Notes under the pieces: model-generated | What the model was told of the DNA's origin: nothing | What the model saw: only the letters and a program-made list of their open reading frames with translations | Databases searched by the model: none | Shown: positions 1 to 5,922 of the stretch, piece after piece | Numbering within the stretch: the stretch's first letter is position 1 | Layout of the letters: every line of letters begins with the position of its first letter | Made by a program: the position numbers and the translations under genes | Assembly (NCBI GenBank): GCA_023420715.1 | Contig: JAEZVR010000134.1 | Span: 1 to 5,922, forward strand | Direction: 5' to 3' | From: Bacillota bacterium | GTDB taxonomy: Bacteria > Bacillota > Clostridia > Saccharofermentanales > Fastidiosipilaceae | Length of the DNA: 5,922 nucleotides

Positions 1-783
1 GGTTCACGGCATTTGCTCACGCCTGAGCAATCAATGACGATTCAACATGCGCTAGGTTCGGACATCATGATGGCCTTCGATGAATGCACGCCCTATCCGG
101 CTGATCGAACCTACGTTAAAAGTTCACTAGAACGCACAATCAGATGGCTGGAACGTTGTATCGAGACGCATGACAAAAGCGGGAAAGCGACCCAACAAGC
201 GCTTTTTGGCATTATTCAAGGTGGTATGTACGCGGATTTACGGCAAGAAAGTACTCGCCAAACATTACAATTTGATTTACCAGGCTATGCGATAGGTGGC
301 TTAAGTGTTGGTGAACCTAGCACCTTACTCTACGAGATGCTCGAAGCCGTTACCCCGCTGATGCCAGCTAATAAACCCCGATATTTAATGGGCGTTGGGT
401 CGCCCGACTATCTCATCGAAGGCGCCATTCGGGGTATCGATATGTTTGATTGCGTGCTTCCCACACGCCTAGGTCGAAATGGGAGTGTGTTAACTGCGCA
501 GGGACGAATGATTATCCGAGACAAACAATTTGCGGAGGATTTTACCCCCATTGACCCCACATGCAATTGTTATGCTTGTCAAAATTATACGAGAGCTTAT
601 GTGCGTCATCTCATCAAAGCCAATGAAATTTTTGGTTTGAGATTAACGTCCTACCATAATGTCCATTTTTTGGTCAATCTCATGAAACAAGTTCGCCAAG
701 CCATTTTTGAAAATAGACTTGCAGATTTTCGAGATGAATTTTTTGAAAGTTTTGGCTACAAACAAGGTAAGGGCAACAACTGA
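1..783 (+). CDS. tgt: Queuine tRNA-ribosyltransferase (tRNA-guanine transglycosylase), 5'-truncated by window edge
   Basis: Tgt exchanges the guanine at wobble position 34 of GUN-anticodon tRNAs for the queuosine precursor preQ1 in the cytoplasm. Only the last 260 codons are present. The reading frame is open from base 1 (GSRH before the TTG at 13), and that TTG is an internal leucine codon, so the true start lies upstream. Visible family motifs, numbered from the first codon in the window: the MAFDEC motif with the conserved Asp27; the substrate-pocket segment GGLSVGEP at about 99-106; and the catalytic segment FDCVLPTRLGRNG, whose Asp150 (codon 448-450) matches the nucleophile that forms the covalent tRNA intermediate. 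The zinc site CNCYAC (Cys188, Cys190, Cys193) is followed 26 residues later by His219. All catalytic and metal residues are intact, and the C-terminus ends as usual for bacterial Tgt. Its position before yajC is the classic queA-tgt-yajC order. I see no sign of decay. Confidence 0.97.
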   Translation, partial: GSRHLLTPEQSMTIQHALGSDIMMAFDECTPYPADRTYVKSSLERTIRWLERCIETHDKSGKATQQALFGIIQGGMYADLRQESTRQTLQFDLPGYAIGGLSVGEPSTLLYEMLEAVTPLMPANKPRYLMGVGSPDYLIEGAIRGIDMFDCVLPTRLGRNGSVLTAQGRMIIRDKQFAEDFTPIDPTCNCYACQNYTRAYVRHLIKANEIFGLRLTSYHNVHFLVNLMKQVRQAIFENRLADFRDEFFESFGYKQGKGNN

Positions 784-799
784 ATCGGATGATCCGATT
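783..799 (+). terminator. Small hairpin at the tgt stop codon (weak terminator candidate)
   Basis: AATCGGA and TCCGATT form a perfect 7-bp stem with a TGA loop (790-792), starting at the last base of the tgt stop codon. The 3' side reads GTTCC rather than a run of T, so it is at best a weak intrinsic terminator. It could instead be an mRNA 3'-end or processing structure. It separates tgt from the candidate promoter ahead of yajC. Confidence 0.35.
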
Positions 800-818
800 G
801 TTCCTAAAGCGGTATTTC

Positions 819-847
819 TTGACAACAACCTATATTTTTTATAGGAT
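819..847 (+). promoter_or_regulatory. Candidate sigma-A promoter for yajC-scfA
   Basis: A consensus -35 box TTGACA (819-824) is followed after exactly 17 bases by TAGGAT (842-847), which matches four of six positions of TATAAT. Transcription would start near 853-855, giving a leader of about 40 bases before the yajC ATG. A TATAGG at 840-845 is an alternative -10, but its 15-base spacing is poorer. The box lies in the only gap of around 100 bases in this gene cluster, right after a hairpin at the end of tgt, which supports an independent start for the yajC-scf unit. It has not been verified experimentally. Confidence 0.6.
829..845. promoter_or_regulatory. Inverted repeat inside the yajC promoter (possible operator)
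   Basis: CCTATA (829-834) and TATAGG (840-845) are perfect inverted repeats separated by five T bases. The repeat fills the 3' half of the promoter spacer and overlaps the -10 box, the usual place for a repressor site. It may be only a by-product of A/T-rich promoter sequence, and no regulator is encoded nearby, so operator function is a guess. Confidence 0.25.
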
Positions 848-877
848 TTTCATCGTTATGATTGAATGAAGCACTTT

Positions 878-884
878 GAGGAGG
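878..884 (+). promoter_or_regulatory. Ribosome binding site of yajC
   Basis: GAGGAGG lies 7 bases before the ATG at 892. This near-perfect Shine-Dalgarno site fixes the yajC start. It rules out the overlapping open frame that begins inside this site at 876. Confidence 0.85.
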
Positions 885-891
885 CTAGCTC

Positions 892-1296
892 ATGCAAATC
901 GGTTTTTCCCTTCCTGTCGTCGCAACTGCATCACCGGCAGGCGGATCGCCATGGACTATTTTGATCTTACCTGTTTTGCTGATCGTCATTATGTATTTTT
1001 TGATGATTCGACCACAGAAAAAACGGGAAAAGGCCCAACAAGAAAAACGGAATGCCATGGAAGTTGGCGATCAGATTATGACCATCGGTGGCATTCTCGG
1101 AAAAGTTGTCAATATTAAAGGCGACGAGGTAACCATTTCCACTAGTGTGGCCAATAGCTTGATTACATTCCGTAAAGATGCGATCAGCGAAATTATTAAA
1201 CCTGAAGGGGCGACAAAACCATCCACCGTGGAAAACACGTCTGAACAAGGGCAATCGCCAGAAAAGAAATCCATCTTTTCTCGCAAAAAAGACTAA
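892..1296 (+). CDS. yajC: Preprotein translocase accessory subunit YajC
   Basis: YajC is a small single-pass membrane protein that associates with SecD-SecF at the SecYEG translocase and supports protein export and membrane insertion. The 134-residue product has a short N-terminal segment, one strongly hydrophobic helix at about residues 21-39 (WTILILPVLLIVIMYFLMI), and the family signature RPQKKREK at 40-47. The conserved cytoplasmic core follows, with GDQIMTIGGILGKV at about 59-72 and V-T-I-S strands. The last 30 or so residues, from about 105, are hydrophilic and Ser/Glu/Lys-rich, ending in KKSIFSRKKD. They lengthen the protein beyond the common 90-115 residues. The ATG has a strong SD at 7 bases. 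It follows tgt, as in most bacteria, and is 14 bases from scfA, with which it is almost certainly cotranscribed. secD and secF, often downstream, are not in the window. Confidence 0.95.
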   Translation: MQIGFSLPVVATASPAGGSPWTILILPVLLIVIMYFLMIRPQKKREKAQQEKRNAMEVGDQIMTIGGILGKVVNIKGDEVTISTSVANSLITFRKDAISEIIKPEGATKPSTVENTSEQGQSPEKKSIFSRKKD

Positions 1297-1298
1297 TA

Positions 1299-1304
1299 GA
1301 GGAG
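1299..1304 (+). promoter_or_regulatory. Ribosome binding site of scfA
   Basis: GAGGAG, within AGAGGAGAG, ends 6 bases before the ATG at 1311 and sits between the yajC stop and the scfA start. It is a strong site, consistent with high peptide output, and it supports this short frame as a real gene. Confidence 0.8.
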
Positions 1305-1310
1305 AGCGGT

Positions 1311-1457
1311 ATGAAACACATTAAATTGATTAATCCGGCTAACCAAACCATTCGTAAAGTGGGCGTTGCCTGTGGTGAATGTCAGACATCTTGTCAATCC
1401 GCATGCAAAACCAGCTGCACGGTAGCTAACCAAAAATGTGAAAAAATTCGTCGTTAA
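1311..1457 (+). CDS. scfA: SCIFF ranthipeptide precursor (six cysteines in forty-five residues)
   Basis: This 48-residue peptide, too short for many gene finders, is the substrate of the radical-SAM enzyme encoded next. It starts MKHIKLINPANQ, a leader-like part recognised in this family by its KHIK start. The core from residue 21 has exactly six cysteines: 21, 24, 28, 32, 36 and 43. The segment CQTSCQSACKTSCTVANQ (24-41) is close to the highly conserved SCIFF core as I remember it. In the studied clostridial homologue CteA, a thioether joins Cys32 to Thr37, and both residues occur at the same positions here (C32-K-T-S-C-T37). The product should therefore be a ranthipeptide, with a bond from Cys sulfur to a non-alpha carbon of the acceptor. 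Whether it is cleaved or exported is unknown, and no peptidase or transporter gene is nearby. The start is fixed by the SD at 1299-1304. It is followed by a strong hairpin, which suggests much of the transcript ends here. Confidence 0.96.
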   Translation: MKHIKLINPANQTIRKVGVACGECQTSCQSACKTSCTVANQKCEKIRR

Positions 1458-1479
1458 TTGACGTCGATCATGGATTTAA

Positions 1480-1509
1480 GAAAAGGAATAGCTCTGGCTA
1501 TTCCTTTTC
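1480..1509 (+). terminator. Strong hairpin between scfA and scfB (intrinsic terminator or attenuator)
   Basis: Bases 1480-1492 pair perfectly with 1497-1509: a 13-bp stem, five pairs of which are G-C, closed by the 4-base loop TCTG. The stem has an A-rich 5' arm (GAAAAGGAATAGC) and a T-rich 3' arm ending CCTTTTC. The T run is inside the stem and is followed by GTCGTAT, so it is not a textbook U-tail. Partial termination with read-through to scfB, or protection of the scfA 3' end, are both plausible. There is no convincing full promoter between it and scfB. Confidence 0.7.
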
Positions 1510-1534
1510 GTCGTATAAAAACAAACCAATTTAA

Positions 1535-1540
1535 GAGAGG
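1535..1540 (+). promoter_or_regulatory. Ribosome binding site deciding the TTG start of scfB
   Basis: GAGAGG ends 5 bases before the TTG at 1546. No ATG in this frame is placed near an SD at the N-terminus, and the protein starting MVHLF matches the usual start of SCIFF maturases. The TTG is therefore preferred. Confidence 0.7.
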
Positions 1541-1545
1541 TTCCA

Positions 1546-2940
1546 TTGGTTCATTTATTTTCTTTCAAATCAGACAAATTTGCTTATGATACCGAAACAC
1601 AGGCGTTTTTGGAATTGGATAATCTGTCTCATGATGTGCTGACCATCTATGTCGATCAAAATGGATCCAGACCAACTCAAGAAGCGTTGGCGCATTTATC
1701 CCAAAAAAATGACTATCCCCTCGAAGAATTATGCCATTGTTGTGACGAAATCGACGCGCTCATTGCAGATAAAAGTTTATTTGCGCCCCCCGTACATGTC
1801 GATCTTGAGCAACTCTATCCAGATGAAGTGGTCATCAAATCGATGTGTTTGCATATCTGTCACGACTGCAATCTGCGCTGTCAATATTGCTTTGCAGGTA
1901 CAGGTGATTTTGGGACCGGACGCCGCACCATGCTCGATGTTGAAACGGGGAAAAAAGCGATCGATTTCTTATTGCAGCATTCGGGCAATCGGCATCACCT
2001 CGATATCGATTTTTTTGGTGGCGAACCCCTGATGAATTGGCCAGTTGTTCAAGCCTTGGTCGACTACTGCGAAGCGCAAGGTCCCAAGTACAATAAAGAT
2101 TTAAGGTTGACACTCACCACCAATTGCATGTTGCTTGATGATCAAAAAATCGACTACATTAATGAACATTTTAAAAATGTGGTCTTAAGTCTAGATGGTC
2201 GAAAGGAAGTGCAAGATGATTTACGCCCAACAAAGGGTATGAAGGGCTCATATGATGTGGTGATGCGCAATATCAAAAACTTTGTCGCCAAGCGTGGCGA
2301 AAAAGAATATTATGTTCGCGGCACTTTCACACGGAAACATCCAGATTTTTCAAAGGATGTCATACACATGGCTGAAGAACAGCTTGGTCAGTTATCAATG
2401 GAGCCGGTCGTTGGGCCAGAAGACACTGACTACGCCTTTAAACCAGAAGATTTACCGCAACTAAAAGCAGAATACGAACGATTAGCCGAACACGCATTGG
2501 CGAGCGATTACACGGATCACGCTTATGCTTTTTTCCATTTTAATATTGACCTCGAAGGCGGTCCCTGCATGTTCAAGCGCCTAAAAGGCTGTGGTGTTGG
2601 GAGCGAATACTGTGCCGTCACACCAGAGGGTGATATTTATCCCTGCCATCAATTTGTGGGCGAGTCAGAATTTATCATGGGAAATGTGCACGACGATCCG
2701 ATTCAGCTTAAAAATCCTTTTGAGGCATCCTTTAAGTCATTAATCTTGCCAGAAAAACCTGCCTGTCAATCCTGTTGGGCAAAATATTATTGCAGTGGTG
2801 GATGTGCCGCCAATGCATGGCATGAGACGGGAGATCTCAATGGGATATACGAAATGGGCTGTGAACTCATGCGCAAACGGCTAGAATGTGGACTTTGGCT
2901 CAGTGCCAAAAGACGTGAACGAGCGCAAAAAAGTGATTGA
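1546..2940 (+). CDS. scfB: SCIFF peptide maturase, thioether-forming radical SAM/SPASM enzyme
   Basis: ScfB uses a radical-SAM [4Fe-4S] cluster to cleave S-adenosylmethionine and install thioether cross-links in the SCIFF peptide encoded just upstream. The 464-residue protein has three parts. Residues about 1-90 correspond to the N-terminal peptide-binding (RRE-like) domain of the family. The radical-SAM barrel, about 95-320, has the cluster motif Cys108-NLR-Cys112-QY-Cys115 and the SAM-binding FFGGEPL at 156-162. The C-terminal SPASM domain has Cys341, Cys349, Cys356, Cys367 (YPCHQF), then Cys407-X2-Cys410-X5-Cys416-X3-Cys420 and Cys439, which should hold two auxiliary [4Fe-4S] clusters. Length matches the family (about 450-470). 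Oddities are extra cysteines at 63, 65 and 66 (LCHCC), 105 and 356, discussed in the findings. It starts with TTG and is separated from scfA by a hairpin, both of which should lower its expression relative to the peptide. The enzyme needs anaerobic conditions, in line with a clostridial host. Confidence 0.95.
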   Translation: MVHLFSFKSDKFAYDTETQAFLELDNLSHDVLTIYVDQNGSRPTQEALAHLSQKNDYPLEELCHCCDEIDALIADKSLFAPPVHVDLEQLYPDEVVIKSMCLHICHDCNLRCQYCFAGTGDFGTGRRTMLDVETGKKAIDFLLQHSGNRHHLDIDFFGGEPLMNWPVVQALVDYCEAQGPKYNKDLRLTLTTNCMLLDDQKIDYINEHFKNVVLSLDGRKEVQDDLRPTKGMKGSYDVVMRNIKNFVAKRGEKEYYVRGTFTRKHPDFSKDVIHMAEEQLGQLSMEPVVGPEDTDYAFKPEDLPQLKAEYERLAEHALASDYTDHAYAFFHFNIDLEGGPCMFKRLKGCGVGSEYCAVTPEGDIYPCHQFVGESEFIMGNVHDDPIQLKNPFEASFKSLILPEKPACQSCWAKYYCSGGCAANAWHETGDLNGIYEMGCELMRKRLECGLWLSAKRRERAQKSD

Positions 2941-2966
2941 CCAAGTTTTGTCGTACTTATATGTGT

Positions 2967-2971
2967 AGAGG
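2967..2971 (+). promoter_or_regulatory. Ribosome binding site of dnaG
   Basis: AGAGG ends 6 bases before the ATG at 2978. It sits in the 37-base gap after scfB, in which I see no terminator or promoter, so dnaG may be read from the scfB transcript. Confidence 0.65.
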
Positions 2972-2977
2972 TCGTGT

Positions 2978-4879
2978 ATGGCAAGCTTTAAACGCATTCC
3001 ACAAGAAATTATCGAGGAAATCAAGGCGAAGAACGATATCGCATCTGTGGTTTCTCAATATGTCAAGCTCGAACGCAAGGGGGGACAAAACTTATTCGGA
3101 CTGTGTCCATTTCATTCCGAAAAAACGCCCTCATTTAGTGTATCCCCCCAAAAACAAATTTTTTACTGTTTTGGTTGTCACAAGGGAGGAGATGTCTTTA
3201 AGTTTATCCAGGAACATGAACATTTGACCTATTTGGAAGCAATTCGATTTTTAGCAGAACGCGCACATGTTCATATACCTGAGACAGATGATCCAGAAGA
3301 AGAAGCCAAACAACAATTGCGTGCATCACTGTATGCGATTAATGAAGAAGCAGCGCGTTTTTTTTATCGACAGCTCACCCATCCGACCCAGGGAAGCACA
3401 GCGATTCAATATTTAAAAAAACGACAAATCGATTCTGGTATTGCCCAAGCCTTCGGTTTAGGTTATGCCCCCAACCAGTGGCACGCTTTATACGACCATT
3501 TAAAACAACAGGGTTATCGTGACGATGTCCTTCTAAAAAGTGGCCTCTTTCGCAAAAACAAAAGGGGAGAATTGTACGATTTTTTTAGACATCGCCTCAT
3601 CTTTCCCATTATTGACACAATGGGTCGCATTTTGGCCTTTGGAGGGCGCGCGTTATCGGATGAGGATCAGCCCAAATACCTCAATTCACCTGAAACCCTC
3701 ATTTACCACAAAGGGGATTTGCTGTTTGCCATGAATTTGGCACGCAAAAGTAAAGCGAATCATTTTATCTTAGTAGAAGGGTATCTGGATGCCATTGCTT
3801 TACATCAAGCTGGATTTCCGCAAGCTGTTGCTGTTTTAGGCACCGCCTTAACGCCGCGGCAAATCCGTCAACTCAAGCATTATAAAAATGACGTCATTGT
3901 TAGTTTTGATGCAGATGAAGCTGGACAAACAGCCGCCAAACGCAGTTTTGAATTACTCCAACAGCAACATTTAAATATTAGAGTTTTGATGATTCCCCAG
4001 GGAAAAGATCCAGATGAATATCTAAAAAATAATGGTCAAGCGGCCTTTAAGGCGTTGCTCGACCAAGCCTTGTCCGTTAATGATTACCTGTTTAAAAACT
4101 TGTTGCAACAAAGTTCACCGAATGGTTATGTATCCGATGAAATCTGTATGCCTCTCATGGCTGATTTTGTGGCCAATATGACCGTGATGCAACGCGCCAA
4201 ATATGTGGATGCACTCGCCTTAAAACTCGGACAGTATACCATCAGCGACATTCAACAGGCGATCGATGCGCATTTGCGTTTAAAAGAGCAGGGAGATGCT
4301 GTCAATCCAGCCATTAAACCCATGCAAAATCATGCAAATGCAACCACACAGAACATGGGCGGAGAGATGAAGACGTCCGATGTTGACCAAACACATCTAA
4401 CCAAGGATGAACTGCGATTATTCATCTTATTGACTTATGATTCAGATATTTTCACAACCTTGAAGCAGCCGCCCCTGTTGGCGCATTTTAAAGATCATCG
4501 CCCAAACGGATTTCCTGCTCAAGTATTGACCTTAGCCAAATCGCAAAGCCTTGATATGACAATGCTTCAAGCCATCGCCAGTGGTTATCGGATCAAAGAT
4601 CAAGCTCTGAGCGATGTTCTCAATGGGATGTATCAGCGTGAATTTGATCAAGATCTCAACCGTGACATCGTGCTTCATGCGGCAGATAAACTTGCCCAAA
4701 AAATCATTAAACAAGCACTCATGCATCGCCGCGACTGGCTGTGTGAACAAATGGATCGATTTGAACGCCACAAAAGTGAATCCACCGTCGATGAGCAGCT
4801 GACAATATCGGCGGAAGACTATCAGCAATATGAACAAGAACTCATTACAATTGTCAACCAATTAAAGCAATTCGTTTAG
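2978..4879 (+). CDS. dnaG: DNA primase DnaG
   Basis: DnaG makes the short RNA primers for leading-strand initiation and every Okazaki fragment, recruited to the fork by the DnaB-type helicase. The 633-residue protein is full length (family about 580-640). The N-terminal zinc-binding domain has Cys43-PF-His46 and Cys64-FG-Cys67, a CHC2-type site. The RNA-polymerase-like core includes the basic segment FGGRAL and the KYLNSPET motif at about 221-240. The TOPRIM fold has the acidic motif EGYLD (Glu267, Asp271) and the metal-binding SFDADEAG (Asp311, Asp313). A linker around 435-475, rich in Asn, Thr and Gln, leads to the C-terminal helicase-interaction domain, about 475-633, which is weakly conserved and ends in a helical, charged stretch. 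All catalytic residues are present. It lies 10 bases before rpoD, as in the macromolecular-synthesis operon. rpsU, often part of that operon elsewhere, is not upstream here. Confidence 0.98.
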   Translation: MASFKRIPQEIIEEIKAKNDIASVVSQYVKLERKGGQNLFGLCPFHSEKTPSFSVSPQKQIFYCFGCHKGGDVFKFIQEHEHLTYLEAIRFLAERAHVHIPETDDPEEEAKQQLRASLYAINEEAARFFYRQLTHPTQGSTAIQYLKKRQIDSGIAQAFGLGYAPNQWHALYDHLKQQGYRDDVLLKSGLFRKNKRGELYDFFRHRLIFPIIDTMGRILAFGGRALSDEDQPKYLNSPETLIYHKGDLLFAMNLARKSKANHFILVEGYLDAIALHQAGFPQAVAVLGTALTPRQIRQLKHYKNDVIVSFDADEAGQTAAKRSFELLQQQHLNIRVLMIPQGKDPDEYLKNNGQAAFKALLDQALSVNDYLFKNLLQQSSPNGYVSDEICMPLMADFVANMTVMQRAKYVDALALKLGQYTISDIQQAIDAHLRLKEQGDAVNPAIKPMQNHANATTQNMGGEMKTSDVDQTHLTKDELRLFILLTYDSDIFTTLKQPPLLAHFKDHRPNGFPAQVLTLAKSQSLDMTMLQAIASGYRIKDQALSDVLNGMYQREFDQDLNRDIVLHAADKLAQKIIKQALMHRRDWLCEQMDRFERHKSESTVDEQLTISAEDYQQYEQELITIVNQLKQFV

Positions 4880-4885
4880 AGGAGG
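4880..4885 (+). promoter_or_regulatory. Ribosome binding site of rpoD, touching the dnaG stop
   Basis: AGGAGG begins directly after the dnaG TAG stop (4877-4879), and the complementarity can be extended into the stop as AGAGGAGG. It is 4 bases from the ATG at 4890, slightly tight. The abutment suggests translational coupling between primase and sigma factor. Confidence 0.75.
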
Positions 4886-4889
4886 CAGT

Positions 4890-5922
<1,033 letters not shown>

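Noticed and set aside
13..15. TTG as a start codon of tgt
   Set aside because: The frame is open to base 1 and the upstream residues GSRH continue the conserved Tgt sequence, so this codon is internal.
876..1118. An 80-codon open frame starting upstream of yajC on the + strand
   Set aside because: It lies in another frame of yajC and starts inside the Shine-Dalgarno region of yajC. Its product has no recognisable features, while the yajC frame has a clear family signature.
1458..1463. TTGACG just after scfA as a -35 box
   Set aside because: The sequence 17 bases downstream (AAAAGG) is part of the hairpin arm and does not resemble a -10 box.
1514..1519. TATAAA as the -10 box of a separate scfB promoter
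   Set aside because: No acceptable -35 box lies 16-18 bases upstream; that region is the hairpin. A weak promoter cannot be excluded, but the evidence is insufficient.
1835..2113. A 92-codon reverse-strand frame within scfB
   Set aside because: It is antisense to the radical-SAM core motifs, which fully explain the coding signal on the + strand.
4532..4861. A 109-codon reverse-strand open frame within dnaG
   Set aside because: It lies wholly within the conserved dnaG gene, with no recognisable product or supporting start signals.

Overview
The window comes from the chromosome of an anaerobic Firmicute, most likely class Clostridia. The evidence is a SCIFF ranthipeptide precursor with its radical-SAM maturase (a pair almost confined to Clostridia), Firmicute-type DnaG and RpoD sequences, strong AGGAGG-type Shine-Dalgarno sites, and A/T-leaning base composition. 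I cannot place the genus. All genes lie on the + strand, and gaps between genes never exceed about 110 bases.

Layout. (1) 1-783: 3' part of tgt, tRNA-guanine transglycosylase, entering from the left edge. (2) 784-891: a short gap with a small hairpin at the tgt stop and a good candidate sigma-A promoter overlapped by an inverted repeat. (3) 892-1296: yajC, the Sec-translocase accessory membrane protein. (4) 1311-1457: a 48-codon gene for the SCIFF precursor peptide (scfA), easily missed by gene finders. (5) 1458-1545: a strong 13-bp hairpin, then a Shine-Dalgarno site and a TTG start. (6) 1546-2940: scfB, the radical-SAM/SPASM maturase that forms thioether cross-links in SCIFF. (7) 2978-4879: dnaG, DNA primase. 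(8) 4890-5922: rpoD, the primary sigma factor, running off the right edge within or just past region 2. It carries a Lys/Thr/Ala-rich extension of about 130 residues ahead of region 1.1.

How the genes work together. tgt-yajC is the usual tail of the queuosine/Sec cluster, and in many Clostridia scfA-scfB sits just after yajC. dnaG-rpoD is the conserved core of the macromolecular-synthesis operon. Here the two blocks are directly joined, with scfAB as the junction and no secD/secF following within the window. scfA and scfB form a self-contained peptide-maturation unit. The abundant-peptide/scarce-enzyme arrangement (ATG start and strong SD for scfA, then a hairpin, then a TTG start for scfB) suggests the peptide is made in excess over the enzyme. 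No protease or exporter for the peptide is present in the window.

The most notable items are the SCIFF system itself (a known family whose biological role is still unsettled), the hairpin between precursor and maturase, the extra cysteines in this ScfB, and the basic extension on RpoD. I found no mobile element, CRISPR array, tRNA/rRNA, or wholly unknown gene.
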